DNA of 64,000 nt. Origin: Cylindrodendrum hubeiense. Taxonomy: Eukaryota > Ascomycota > Sordariomycetes > Hypocreales > Nectriaceae. The position numbers and the translations under genes are program-made. Under the pieces are notes generated by a model. The model was given only the letters and a program-made list of their open reading frames with translations, made no database searches and had not been told where the DNA came from. Positions within the stretch are counted from its first letter, which is position 1. Every line of letters begins with the position of its first letter. This document shows positions 1 through 10,705 of the stretch, piece by piece. Location: assembly GCA_014621425.1 (NCBI GenBank), contig JAANBB010000027.1, positions 138-64,137 of the forward strand, read 5' to 3'.

Positions 1-674
1 CTNGNCATGCNTGCCGAGTTCGCCTCGAGCTCGGGAACGGCGGCACGGACGTCGATCAGGAACATGCCCTGGCAGAGATTCTCCTGGTTGACCTGGTAGG
101 TGAAGATGAGAATTGGCGCGCCGGTGCGCGTCCAGAACAGCTTCATGTCCTCGGGTCCGATATACTTGTCCATGTCCGGCTGGTGCTTGCAATGGTGCTC
201 GGGTCCGCCGAAATCCTCAATCAACAGTTTGGACCAGCTATCCGCCGTGATCTCCGGGATGCCATACCGGTTGTATGTCGACTTGGCGAAAAAGGCGACC
301 TGGCGTGCGCGCTTGTACTTTTTGCCCTTGATCTCCTCCTCGACGTGAAAGGCGCGGGCAATGACGAGAAAGTCGTACTTGCTGCTCTCGGGCAGCTGCA
401 GCAGCGTCGGGTTCATGATCTCGTAGCCAATCTTCTCGGTGCTGATGGTGTTGAAGAAGCCCATCTTGTTTCGCATGCTCGCGAGCACGCGGAAGTCGTG
501 GGTTTTGCTGCGGATGGTGCCATGGTCAGGGGGCGTGTTATCGATAAACGACGGGCGCCAGGTGATGGGGTTGAAGCCGTTCTTGGTGTCGAGCGTCAAG
601 GTGGCGAAGACGAGCAGGAGGCATGTCGCGGCGACGACGGCGATGACCACGCGCTGCGGGGTAATAGGGCGCAT
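1..674 (-). CDS. Type II membrane protein, N-terminal part (possible Golgi glycosyltransferase)
   Basis: Reading leftward from the ATG at 674-672, an open frame of 224 codons runs to the window edge, so the C-terminus is missing. Residues 9-28 form one hydrophobic segment behind a short basic N-terminus, which gives a signal-anchor layout with the body in the Golgi or outside. The soluble part has a GPEDMKLFWTR-like stretch followed by a hydrophobic strand and a Cys (ENLCQGMF). This vaguely recalls fungal GT91-like mannosyltransferases, but I cannot confirm the family. The frame is GC-rich with C/G-ending codons, unlike the flank beyond 674. Bases 3, 5 and 11 are ambiguous, so the last few codons are unreliable. 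Confidence 0.65.
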   Translation of the reverse strand, partial: MRPITPQRVVIAVVAATCLLLVFATLTLDTKNGFNPITWRPSFIDNTPPDHGTIRSKTHDFRVLASMRNKMGFFNTISTEKIGYEIMNPTLLQLPESSKYDFLVIARAFHVEEEIKGKKYKRARQVAFFAKSTYNRYGIPEITADSWSKLLIEDFGGPEHHCKHQPDMDKYIGPEDMKLFWTRTGAPILIFTYQVNQENLCQGMFLIDVRAAVPELEANSAXMX

Positions 675-1663
675 AGTGCCGACGAATGCAGCTCACATCG
701 AGACTCGTATTACAAAGGGAGGGAGAATGAATTGGGCGGCGGCAGGCTGGAGATTTGTAGAAACGCAAAGATTTGTGTCGCATCAACTGAAACTTTGTTG
801 GCTCCTTTTCACAAATGATGACGCCTTTGCCCAGTCTCTTAGCGTTATTACCACCAAACCTACGTCATTGATTCGCCAGAACCAGGCGGGAGGCGTCTCC
901 ACTGGCAGGGATGCTGATAAGTATCCAAGTGGCGATTGTCGTGCCAGGGCCAGGGGAGAGGCCAGACCAACAGGTACAGGCAGGCTAGAGGAGGACGGAC
1001 AGACCGACTAGAGGACAGACAGGCTAGAGGACAAACCAGAGAGAGGACAAGTAACGGAAAAGTAGCGGAAATCCATCCATCATCTTGTGCAGCTCACACT
1101 TCCCACGCTTACCCGCCCACCCCCTGATACTGGCGCCACATCGCACGCACTCTGCCACCCACGTGGTACCAGCGACAACAGCTGAATCACACAATGTTCG
1201 CGTTCGGGTGATGCCTCTTCTATTCTCGACAACTGCAATAGGAAATCACCGGAGTGGCGGGCTTTAATTGCACCTGGACCTCGTATTCCTCCGCAGTACT
1301 TAATCTCCTCCTGCATTACACGGACAAACTCGTGCGATGGAGCTCGGATCCTGGACCAACTTTGACGTCTGGCGGTGTGTCGAGGCAGAACCGGGTGTAC
1401 GGGACCCTCCCTCTATGTACTCCTTGGCGGCTTCCGATGTGCAGATGGATGGCTGCCCTATGACTCGGCCCATTCCGAGACCGAGCCCGCAGCGAGTCCA
1501 CCCGAGAGATCTGCAATCTGCCATTGCTAGGCCGGGTGCTCAATTAGCCATTCATCGAGATTTGGGTACAATAATGAGTGATTTTCATTTGCAAACAAAG
1601 CAGTTCCAGATACTTTTTTGTTTTTCTTTTAGCGTTGAATCTCCATCCACTATCCTATCTACC
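675..1663. other. Intergenic, no gene seen
   Basis: About 990 bp lie between the divergent start at 674 and the 3' end of the hydrolase at 1664. Several short overlapping frames exist but none has family features or plausible splice structure. It holds a purine-rich imperfect tandem repeat (971-1050) and a near match (ACCGAGCCCG, around 1480) to the nonamer described at 3709. The A+T-rich stretch at 1560-1660 probably belongs to the 3' region of the next gene. Confidence 0.6.
971..1050. repeat. Purine-rich imperfect tandem repeat
   Basis: The core CTAGAGGA recurs three times (AGGCTAGAGGAGGAC, GACTAGAGGACAGAC, AGGCTAGAGGACAAAC) and is followed by AGAGAGGACAAG. It looks like slippage-derived low-complexity DNA in the promoter of the membrane protein at 1-674. 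Confidence 0.6.
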
Positions 1664-3436
1664 CTACGCGAAAGGTAGGATGACATGACTCGGGAAGCTC
1701 TCCCCCACGTGCACTCGATGTATCCCCTTGTTGTTGGTGTGATCCAACGAGCCAAAGTTACTTACCCCAAAATTCCGTCCACTCACGACGACGCGAAGAG
1801 ACTCCCCTGCCTCGTATTCGATCCCCATGGCCCAAATGCCAATATCCAGCCGCACAACATCCCCTGGGGCGATCTTCTCCTCAATTTCATGTGGGTGGAA
1901 TGGCCAGTGCGGATGCATGCTCCTAGCCTCGTCAATTTTTCGATGAGATGCCCTGAGTATCCCGACTGGTCCCCTGTACATGACCACTTCTGTCTTCTCT
2001 TCCGGCTTCATCTCGTCAAAAGACGCAACTGGAACCGAGTTCCATGGAATATTCATGTTGTACATAACCTCACCTTCGGCATCCAGCTTCTCGATCAGCA
2101 CATAAACGTCCATATCGTTGTGGTTCGGACATGACATGAAGATGACTGCTTTTGGGAGGCCAACGAGGCGAGTGGTGCTCTCAAACCGGTAGGTGAACTT
2201 GACACAGTCGCTCGATTCGGAGTCGTAGCTGCTGAAGGTTGGATTTGTCGTGGGCGGATTGAGAGAAAGCTGTCCATCTGTTGAAAAGAATAATTTCTTA
2301 TACTCAGTTCGAGGCAAGGGAAAGGTATCTTCCACGATGTTCTCATACGCCTGCGGCTGCTTATTTCCAAACCTGAGCACTGCCATCCTAACGCGTGGTG
2401 TCTCTTCCCAACCATTTTCGGTCCCCTTTAAGAAATGGTCAAAGAAGGAAAGGAGCTCTGTATTGGCCTCTTGGTTGCCCCAAAGGTCATACCATTCTTG
2501 CCAAGGGTGCCACCGCAGCCATTTGTGGGGCGTGTCAACCTCAAGATAACCCCGAATAGCGCCCATGCCGTGCATCGAGTTGGTCCACGTTCCCGTAATG
2601 TAGGTGGGAATGTCGATCTGCTTCATATCAGGTCGCTTATCGTTCCACCAAGTATTGGCTAGGGGATGTTGTGTGAACATTTCTCGAAAGCTTTCGATTC
2701 CATTTCGGCCGTGCAGCATGTACTTGATGATCAACTTGTCAAAAAGGTCACCCGCATAAATGCCTCCTCGCCCAAATTGTTCCCGGTAAAGATCACCGCA
2801 CCCTTCCCACGGCGCGATGGCCTTGAGGCTGGGGGGTTTCATTGCAGCTATGAACCACTGGATAATCGCAAGATGGGAATTTCCAGCCAATCCAACAGCG
2901 CCGTTACACCACGGCATCTTTGCGATTGCTTCTATGGCGTCGTATCCGTCCTCGGCCTCCTGTGTCCCCATGATGGTCATGACGCCTTCGCTGTCACCCG
3001 CTCCCCTCGAGTCAATGTTGATAATTGCGTAGCCTCTCGGTACCCAATCCGCAGGGTCGGGAGCTTCAAACTTCTCAAGCCCCGAGAGAGTTCCAGAGGG
3101 TATGCCAAGATTCCAGGGCACCATGAGATCCAGGGACATTAACCCAGTAAATTTCTTTCCAAACGGCGACCAGCAGACGATAGCTGGGACTGGCGTGTCA
3201 CTATGAGGGGGCCGTAGAATATCTGCATACAACGACGCTCCGTCTCGCATCTTGATGGCGACATCATGTTCAACGAGAATATCTGATGGGATGGCCCGGG
3301 CATGAGGGTGTGGCGACTTCCATCCGGCGGGAAGAATCTCAGCTCGAGGATTGAATCCTACGTAGCCATCCTTTCCAACTTGCGGAAGGTTGAGAGGTTC
3401 GACGGGAATAGCAAATGGGAGCTTGAGAGGACTCAT
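1664..3436 (-). CDS. CocE/NonD family alpha/beta hydrolase (X-Pro dipeptidyl-peptidase S15-like)
   Basis: This is a single-exon gene of 590 residues. The N-terminal catalytic part carries the oxyanion-strand motif near residues 81-94, DSRGAGDSEG at 142-151 and the nucleophile elbow AGNSHLA with Ser187. The final residue of the elbow is Ala instead of the more usual Gly. A C-terminal jelly-roll domain (about 350-590) matches the X-Pro dipeptidyl-peptidase C-terminal module by position. Bacterial CocE has a GWYD acid motif; here the equivalent place reads TGTWTNSMH, so the acid residue is not obvious. The family hydrolyses esters or amides such as cocaine and acyl-peptides; the substrate here is unknown. 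There is no signal peptide, so it is probably cytosolic. It is divergent from the dioxygenase at 3911, sharing a 474-bp promoter. Confidence 0.88.
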   Translation of the reverse strand: MSPLKLPFAIPVEPLNLPQVGKDGYVGFNPRAEILPAGWKSPHPHARAIPSDILVEHDVAIKMRDGASLYADILRPPHSDTPVPAIVCWSPFGKKFTGLMSLDLMVPWNLGIPSGTLSGLEKFEAPDPADWVPRGYAIINIDSRGAGDSEGVMTIMGTQEAEDGYDAIEAIAKMPWCNGAVGLAGNSHLAIIQWFIAAMKPPSLKAIAPWEGCGDLYREQFGRGGIYAGDLFDKLIIKYMLHGRNGIESFREMFTQHPLANTWWNDKRPDMKQIDIPTYITGTWTNSMHGMGAIRGYLEVDTPHKWLRWHPWQEWYDLWGNQEANTELLSFFDHFLKGTENGWEETPRVRMAVLRFGNKQPQAYENIVEDTFPLPRTEYKKLFFSTDGQLSLNPPTTNPTFSSYDSESSDCVKFTYRFESTTRLVGLPKAVIFMSCPNHNDMDVYVLIEKLDAEGEVMYNMNIPWNSVPVASFDEMKPEEKTEVVMYRGPVGILRASHRKIDEARSMHPHWPFHPHEIEEKIAPGDVVRLDIGIWAMGIEYEAGESLRVVVSGRNFGVSNFGSLDHTNNKGIHRVHVGESFPSHVILPFA

Positions 3437-3910
3437 GGTATGAATCGTGATGCGAAAAAAGGCTGAGGCAAGGCTTCAGGTTCTAGAAAGCCAACAATGA
3501 ATTTTGAAATGGCAGAATATGCTACCGTGTTTCTCTCATTACCAGAGGTTATCAATTATAATAAGTACACATGTATTCCAGGTCTAAAGAGGCCTAGCTT
3601 TCGGTATGTTGATCTTCCCCCACAGTTGCCGATAAAAACCCCACTCTCCGGCCACATCTAACCCAGCTAACGGGTCGGAATCGGAGTCGACACTTCACAG
3701 GATACCGAACCGAGCCGAAGACAAGAGGGTGGGGTGCACAATTGTAAATGGCGCAAACTGAAACGAATGTTCAAAACATAAATGAAGTTGAATGTAGAAC
3801 ATAACTAGCGCGAAAACGAACGAAAACACGCTCACTCACAGCATTCGATCATATACCAGATTCAACTCACAATTTTATTCAGTTGTCAAACATCGAACCC
3901 AGTCCTCACA
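3437..3910. promoter_or_regulatory. Divergent promoter, hydrolase / dioxygenase
   Basis: A 474-bp shared upstream region. It contains ordered CGG repeats at 3671-3690 (CGG-N2-CGG-N3-CGG-N3-CGA) and, 18 bases further, a CCGA-rich run ending in ACCGAGCCG. These CGG/CCG blocks are the half-sites expected for Zn2Cys6 regulators. Confidence 0.55.
3709..3717. promoter_or_regulatory. ACCGAGCCG element, copy 1
   Basis: An exact nonamer about 200 bp before the dioxygenase ATG and 273 bp before the hydrolase ATG. The same nonamer recurs twice upstream of the MFS gene (5605 and 5836). It is a candidate binding site for the regulator encoded at 8246-10705; that link is inference. Confidence 0.45.
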
Positions 3911-5042
3911 ATGGGTATCAACAACGATGCCGGTTCCTCATACAAGGCCAGCCAAGTTTTGGTCGATACTCCAGGCCAGACAGTGAAGTCACGCAAGGCC
4001 CAGCCCTCGGGCCCTGGCAAGCTGTTCGCGGATGCTAGCGCGACATATGGTGACTGGAGAGATGACTTGGTCCGTGACGGCTTCGTCGTTATCAAGGGTG
4101 CGATTCCCCGGCATAGAGCTGACAAGTATCGGGAGGAAATGTTGTCTTTTCTAGAGACTTTGTATGTGCATCAGGCTTCATCCTCCGAGTACCTTGCTAA
4201 TTGTGGAATGTTTCAGCGCCGGCGGACTAGGGTTTAATCGCAACGACCCATCCAGCATCAAGCAAGAAAACCTACCCATGATCACGGAGAAGGGTATGAT
4301 CCTAGGATACGGTGTTTCGCATGAGAACTTCACGTGGGATATTCGCCAGGAGCCTGGTGTCGTGGAAGCATTCCAAAGGGTCTATGACACCAAAGACCTG
4401 ATCGTGTCATTCGATAATGTCAACATGGCTTTCCCCGGGCGCACTGACGTGGCGCCAAACAAGCCCTGGCCGCATCAAGACCAAGATCCCGAGAAGCCGG
4501 GATTCAGATGCCTCCAAGGGCTTGTTAATCTCTTCCCCAATGGCGATGAAGACGGCGGCTTAATTGTATGCAAAGGAGCCCACCGCTTGAGTGAGGAGTT
4601 CCACGAGGAGTTCAAGAATGAAGAGAACAAGGTCTGGGCTTGGACCAAGGAGTGGTACGGGTTTACCGATCAAGGCATCGAGTGGTTGAAAAATAAAGAC
4701 TGCGAATGGATCAAGGTGAACGCGGAACCTGGAGACCTTCTGGTCTGGGATAGCCGCACGCCTCATTACAATCTCAGTCCCCAGGGCAAGACGCCGCGCT
4801 TCTGTACCTACACATGCTACATGCCTGCGGCGGATGCGACGCAAGAGGATCTCATTCGAAAGAAGGAAGCCTTTGAAACTCTCCAGAGTACGACCCACTG
4901 GCCCAATGCGATGCATGTCGGGGGGCTGCCGGTGAACCGCGATGGAAAGCCTTGTCCGTACAATACAGGCAAGCCGAGAAAACCCCCGGTTCTTCAGACT
5001 CGTGGCTATGAGTTGACTGGAATTCCATACATTCAGGTTTAG
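3911..5042 (+). CDS. Phytanoyl-CoA dioxygenase (PhyH) family Fe(II)/2-oxoglutarate oxygenase
   Basis: Two exons (3911-4161, 4217-5042) encode 358 residues. The 55-nt intron (GTATGT...GCTAAT...CAG) restores the frame as FAGGLGF. The metal site is visible: His170 and Asp172 in PHQD, distal His267 in RTPHYN, and the 2-oxoglutarate-binding Arg278 in TPRF. QGLVNLFPNGDEDGGL is the typical core strand before the distal His. PhyH enzymes hydroxylate lipids or small metabolites using O2 and 2-oxoglutarate; the substrate cannot be read from the sequence. There is no signal peptide or peroxisomal C-terminal tripeptide (it ends IQV). It is divergent from the CocE-type hydrolase and upstream of an MFS carrier with a shared promoter nonamer, suggesting one pathway. 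Confidence 0.93.
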
Positions 5043-5604
5043 TATTGTGGGCGAGTGCCGTTTACGATGCATGTGTAGATACTCTCTTTACTTAGGATAA
5101 TTGGACATTCTTTTAATAGTTTGTGAATTCACAACAGTGACTACGAAATAAAGTCGCCCGTCATTTAATTATTGTTTTCCTGTTTCATGACACTTGAGCT
5201 GAATCTCAGCATTATTAGCCTACTTAATGAGAAGTTAAACTTGTTCAATTTTCCGTCAAACTTAACTTAGATAGATGAATTTGGCGGACACGAGATTGCT
5301 GAATAAAAGTTGTTACTCATCACGCCACTTCCCTAACATTCACTGGACAATGCGTTGATGACGCTGTATTCTCCAACATGACTTGGGGAGACAAAATTAT
5401 GCCATGAGCATGGGCGTTGCCAGGTCGGTCTCCAAACTGACATTCTTTTCGGAGTTGGTAACAGCCTTCGCTGAATTTTCTCCGATTAATCTATTCCGAT
5501 CGTAAATACCAAAATGCCGAGAGCGTGGCGAAGAGAGCAGGGTGACATTGCAGATTTAGCCGTCGTCAACAGATCAAATTTACCGATCCCCAGAACCTAA
5601 CTGT

Positions 5605-5613
5605 ACCGAGCCG
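5605..5613. promoter_or_regulatory. ACCGAGCCG element, copy 2
   Basis: The second exact copy (preceded by T, as is copy 3), about 400 bp before the MFS ATG. It overlaps the 11-bp palindrome AGCCG-T-CGGCT at 5609-5619. Confidence 0.45.
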
Positions 5614-5835
5614 TCGGCTATCGATACCCGCAAGCCAATCAACTAACGATAATCTTGAAAACCAGCCATTTCATTCATCATAGCACAGATCCCGGGGTCG
5701 GCATGTGGGGTGTGGGGAAGCTGACTGTGGGGTGACGAAGCATCCTAGATCACACACCATCGGCATCTCGTAGAGCCCACATTTCCAACCACTCGGAGAC
5801 GAGCAATTACCGAAGGAGACGAACTGGCCCAAGTT

Positions 5836-5844
5836 ACCGAGCCG
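5836..5844. promoter_or_regulatory. ACCGAGCCG element, copy 3
   Basis: The third exact copy, about 170 bp before the MFS ATG. It reads on as ACCG-AGC-CGGT, an everted CCG-N3-CGG arrangement. Confidence 0.45.
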
Positions 5845-6010
5845 GTGATATCTTCCAGGCTACTTCGACCGGTACTCTTGCAGGAAGGTTGGTTGTCCCT
5901 GCTACACGTAAACGTCATGTTGGAGTTTAAATACGGCTCCAGACTCGGCCCATAGTTCTAATCCAGCTTAGCATACCATTGATCTAATCATCCGTTCTCT
6001 TCGAAGCAAC

Positions 6011-7861
6011 ATGTCCCTTCCTGAATCCAGAGACAAAGAGACGCCGGAAATTGACACCATCGAGGATGTCAAGAACCATGACGTCCAGAATCAAGGCTCC
6101 GGGACAGTCAACCTGTTCCAAGATGGTTCTGTTGTATTGATCCCAACCCCAAGTCCTGATCCAAAAGGTTCGTTCTTAGCGCTGCCCCGTTCATCGTGAA
6201 CAGTTTGCTCCATCGTTGCTGGATACTGACTGTGCTGGGCAACTTTGCTAGACCCTCTCAACCTCCCGGTATGGCGCAAATACATGGTCATCCTACTTGT
6301 CGGGCTCTACTCTGCCATATCTGTTTTGGGAACCTCTGGAATGGGCGCCGTGTATCCTGAGGTTTTGAAGTTGTATCCTCACGACGACCCAACTCGGATT
6401 AGCGATCTGCTCACCTATCCCACGCTTTTCATGGGCATCGGTAATCTTCTGTCCATGCCTATTGCAGCAGCTATCGGTCGTCGCCCCGTCTTCCTCTTTT
6501 CTCTGGTACTTTTGGTTGCATCCGGAATTTGGTGTGCTTGCTCTACCTCACTGGAAAGCCACATCGCAGGCCGCAATGTCTTCAGTATGGCCGCTGGACA
6601 GAGCGAAGCGCTGGCCCCTTTGATGGTGCAGGAGATTCATTTCTTGCACGAGCACGGGATTAAGTTGGCGTATTTTGTCGGTGTCCAAACGACAATCACG
6701 GCTACTTTGTTTGTGGCGACCACCTACATCGTACCGTCGATCGGCTTGCCGTGGTGGTATGGGATCATAACAATTATCAATGGCGTGACGCTGGTCTTGT
6801 CGTTCTTCTTTGTCATCGAAAGCCAATTCGATCGGCCTGAAGATGCAGCCGGTATGCCATCCCCCTCTTTCCTGCACGTTTTGCCTTCATTCATCAGCCG
6901 CTGACTTTTGATGCAGATGGCGTCGTACGTTTGAGGCTCGACAAGGATGGTAACATTTCGCGTGAAGGAGGTGAAGAGATCATCTTCCAAGTAACAACGC
7001 GACAGGAGAGCTTTTTGCAGCCTGAAAAGTATGGACCCAGAACATGGCGACATGACCTGCGCATGTTCCATTCCAAGCCCAACTGGAAGGCAACCATCGG
7101 GTTTTACAAAGAGACAGCCCAGGCGCTGGTCATCCCGACAATTATGTGGATGCTGCTCCTCAACGGCGCATTCCTCGCGCTCTATGTATACCAAGCATCG
7201 ACCTTTGCGACCATACTGATGCAACCGCCCTATTCCTTCAAATCGGAGTGGCTAGGCTATGTGCAACTTGTGCAAGTCCTAGACTGCGTCATCATGGTTC
7301 CATTGCTGGGCTATGGTTCTGATTTCTTAGTCAAGACAATAAGTAGGCGCCGCAATGGAATATTTGAGGTTAGTTATGAGTCCCAGGCTTATTTCATGCG
7401 CCTGATATGGTATGAACTCAACTAATTCCATGCTCTAGCCCGAATACCGCCTCACTACCTTGTTCATTCCGGCTGCCGCCGCCGTCATTTCCTGCGTCAT
7501 TTATGGGCGTGCAGGCGCCTCGCCTGGAGATTGGTCGTGGATGGCAATCGTGGCACCGTATCATCTGGGGTACTTTGCTTTCTTAGGCGTAAACCTGATT
7601 GGAATAACCTTCGCCGTCGACAGTTTCCCGAACAAAGCAGGCCCGATGCTTCTCGTAATCTGCGCCGGGCGAGGGTTCATTTCTTTTGGCCTCAGCTACT
7701 CGACAGTGCCTCTCATCGGCTCGCTGGGATATGACGGCGCCATGAACATATATGCGATCATCTGTGGTGTCCTGAGTGGGTTGGGGGTCATCGCCTATCT
7801 CACTGGCAAACGCGTTCGATTTTGGGCGAAACGGCACTTTTGGCCGACCACACACGCTTAA
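6011..7861 (+). CDS. Major facilitator superfamily transporter (HOL1/multidrug-like, DHA1 type)
   Basis: Four exons (6011-6167, 6252-6851, 6917-7368, 7439-7861) encode 543 residues; introns are 84, 65 and 70 nt. The first junction produces DPKDPLNLPVWRKY, the hallmark sequence just before TM1 in this fungal MFS group, which supports the splice choice. About 12 membrane segments split around a hydrophilic loop (after SQFDRPEDAADG) at the middle. GRRPVF follows TM2 in place of the MFS loop motif. The N-terminal 50 residues are acidic and cytosolic. It is probably a plasma-membrane exporter or importer of a small metabolite. Shared ACCGAGCCG elements tie it to the hydrolase and dioxygenase upstream, and it converges on the Zn2Cys6 gene. 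Confidence 0.93.
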
Positions 7862-8245
7862 GGCAGTGTTCTTGACGGATGCTTGACAAATATTGGGTAT
7901 TTCAGATCTCCATTATAGCTCCAATCTAGGTATCCTTCTTATCCAAGTTGTAGTCAATATCATACTTGATGATGCAGACTATGCATTCAATTTGTGGTAC
8001 CTATGGTTAATGCAAATGTACTTCAATTACAGTGTCATTATTCGCACGCACAATTTGTTTAAACCGCAAGTCATGATTGTAGCATTCTTCGAACAACTGC
8101 GAAAAATGAGAATGATCCTTTACCCTTATAGATGGCTGTTACATGTTACATGTTTAATCCAGATACCTCTATTCTCTCCCATCTAGTAATACACTTACAC
8201 TTGAGTGGACTGCATGAGGATTGCAAGTCAGTGTCTTTCAATAAT
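7862..8245. other. Intergenic between convergent genes
   Basis: A 384-bp A+T-rich stretch between the 3' ends of the MFS carrier and the Zn2Cys6 regulator. I see only 3' UTR-like sequence and no gene. Confidence 0.6.
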
Positions 8246-10705
8246 CTACATTGGCTCAATCCCATCAATTCCGCCAGTCTCGGGCTCGGCCATTATGTCA
8301 TGGTTTGAGAATCCTGAAAATAAGTCGACAAATGCTGTCCAATCGTACCCGAACTCATCTGCTAGTCTTGGTGATGGATATTCGTTGGAAGGGATAATGT
8401 CACTGAAGGTTCCAGTGAGGGAAGAACCAACTGAGTCAACTTCCAGTACAGCTTGTTGAAATGGAATATCCGATACCGCCGATGTGTCGTATAAAGTCGG
8501 GTCAACCCCTGTGGCAAACGATGGGGTATCTTGATCCAGACATGATTCACGCCTGGACGCAGAACCTCTTTCGGGCTGGGAGAAATATGACGCGGTCGGC
8601 TGTTTGAGCTCTAGCAGCTCATTTACTACTCGATGGACTTTGTTCAATATTGGCTCAAGCAGATTCTGCGATGCAACATATGAATAGCGCGATCTGGCAA
8701 ATTCAGCTGCCACAACCATAAGCTACGGTCAGTCACAGTTAGCATACAGTCAAACAAAGCTGAAGCTCGAATGTTTATTTTGGAACATACATTTAGGTCA
8801 GCCTTGGCCATTCGCGTTTCGGGATATACCATGGTGTGCACAGCTAACGTGTAGAACGCGTGCAATGATGCATGATAGGAGTGAAAAGACAGATTGCAAT
8901 GAGAGTCCTCGGTTTCGGCTAGCACCTTGATAATTCTTCGAGCGGAATTAATGGCGATTGAGTGGCCGTTGCGTACAACAAAATTCCAAGGTTTGTCCTT
9001 GGCAATAATCTCGACAGAATTTCTGAGCGCGCTCTTGCTGATCAGAAGGGTGTTGCGCGTTAGCATCAGAAGCCTTTCGAGACTGTTAGTGAAATGCAAA
9101 ACTATCAGAGGACTTAGATCAACTACTCACGCGTTGTTATACTGAAGCGAGATAAATGTGGTTAATTCGAAATTTTGACACTCGTGTATCATATCCGACG
9201 CTGGTCTGTTTACGTTAGAAACCGCTGGAGAGATAAACCACGGGAAACTCGAACCTGTAATTTGGAGGCAAACTATTTGCCCACTGCAAGAGTTGAAGAC
9301 ACGACTCGCCAGTAGCCTTGACCTTTTCGGCAATGGCCAGATCCATTCTTTCCGCCCCGGCCAGCTCCTCGCTTTGTCGTGCCTGAACACATCGCCGACT
9401 CACTTGACTGAGTGCTCTTGCGAAAGAAGCCATAATATCAGACATGTCGCTTTCTTTAGACTGGGAGGGGCCCATATCTATCTTATCGTAGCAGTCGTCC
9501 ATGATGGAGGAAGCATATCCGAGCTCGAATGAAAATAGCTTTTCGTAGCTGTAGATGGCCCACCACTTTTGACGGCCAAAGTCCTCGTCTGCAGAAAGCT
9601 TTTTAGAAGATTGAGGGACACCAAGTCTGTTGATGCCAAGGGAGTAGCAGCAGGAGATGCAAAGGCCAAGCGTTGACCAAGCTGATGTTACTTCGTCATT
9701 GAGCTTCAAACACATAGATAGCAAGAAAAGTATGTCGACAGCTTCTAGAGAGACGGTCCCGACGAGGTGGCCAAAATAGTCTCTGCCTAGTTTAAGGGTT
9801 TGTTGGGCCCAAGTCTTCCATTCCACAGCTTGCCGCGCCACGGCGCCGGTTGCTAAAAGGAGGTAAACACGGAGGAGTGGAGCATAACCGAACGCAAGGG
9901 TGTATCCATCTGTGCCAAGCTGGCAGACATTTTGCACATCTTGTTGAATCTGAGCGGCTTGAAACATGGGGAAGATGGCATTGATCTCCTGTAGATATAT
10001 TCGCAGTAGTGAATTACAGGTACCAAGATCTGGAACACCGTGAAACTCTTTGGATGCAGGACCAAAATGCGAAGGCTGGGGGGATATAGCCGCGGGGTCA
10101 GCTCCAATCCCAATTCGATGGGGTATGCCGAGTCGATGAAAGGCGAGATCTAGCCATTCGGTCAGAATCTCGAGATGCGTGGCTCCTGAGGTTTGACGCC
10201 AGATTGGCAACGCGCCAGTGTATTTTCTTGGTTTGGCCAGGCGCCGGACTCCGCCTAGAGAATCTGCTGTGCTTGGGGATGGTGACCGTGATATCCTTGT
10301 TGAAGGTGTATCGTGTTGCACTGCGCTCTCCTCGCCAGTTGTCGTGCAGGTGCCGGCGCTCGAGGTGCCTCGAATGGGACTTGGGCGTCCCCGGTGACTC
10401 GCCACCGTAGCCGGAGTGGCCTCGTAAGTCCCACTGCTTGTAATGCCCGCCTCTCGTCGTTCAATAGAGCGTCCAGGTCTTCGACGGTCCTCGGTTGTGC
10501 AAACAACCCCGGCCAGGATACATGGTCGGCAGGATGGCCGCTGTTCATCGCAGCGAGTTTTGCGAGTCCGGCAGTAGTTGCAAGCAAAATTAAGGCGCTT
10601 CCGCTTGTGCCTTGCTGCTGAGGGTCGGGGATTAGGTTGTGACGGTCCGGCAGCATGGCTCACCGTGCTTGCAGGCATCTGTGGATTGTTGGTTGGGATT
10701 GACAT
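8246..10705 (-). CDS. Zn2Cys6 transcription factor with fungal-specific regulatory domain
   Basis: Four exons on the minus strand (10705-9255, 9205-9131, 9082-8791, 8722-8246) encode 764 residues; introns are 49, 48 and 68 nt. The first intron joins as LPPNYRPASDMIHECQ, which rescues a frame that otherwise stops. The zinc cluster is C42-x2-C45-x6-C52-x6-C59-x2-C62-x6-C69 after a basic ARHKRKR run, so it should bind CGG half-sites. A long Ser/Thr/Pro-rich linker (about 80-165) follows, then the alpha-helical fungal TF middle-homology domain (about 195-480). The C-terminus is acidic (DIIPSNEY...DWTAFVDLF), plausible as an activation domain. It is probably the local regulator of the hydrolase/dioxygenase/MFS set. 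Confidence 0.93.

Larger units (their letters stand above)
5043..6010. promoter_or_regulatory. Promoter region of the MFS carrier
   Basis: A 968-bp non-coding stretch. The first part (to about 5300) is A+T-rich and probably holds the dioxygenase 3' UTR. The right half holds two ACCGAGCCG copies, the palindrome AGCCG-T-CGGCT at 5609-5619 and a TATA-like TTTAAATA at 5926-5933, about 78 bp before the ATG. Confidence 0.5.

Noticed and set aside
183..1011. Plus-strand frames of 190-211 codons at the left end
   Set aside because: They are antisense or out of phase with the membrane-protein frame, which has a signal anchor and consistent codon use.
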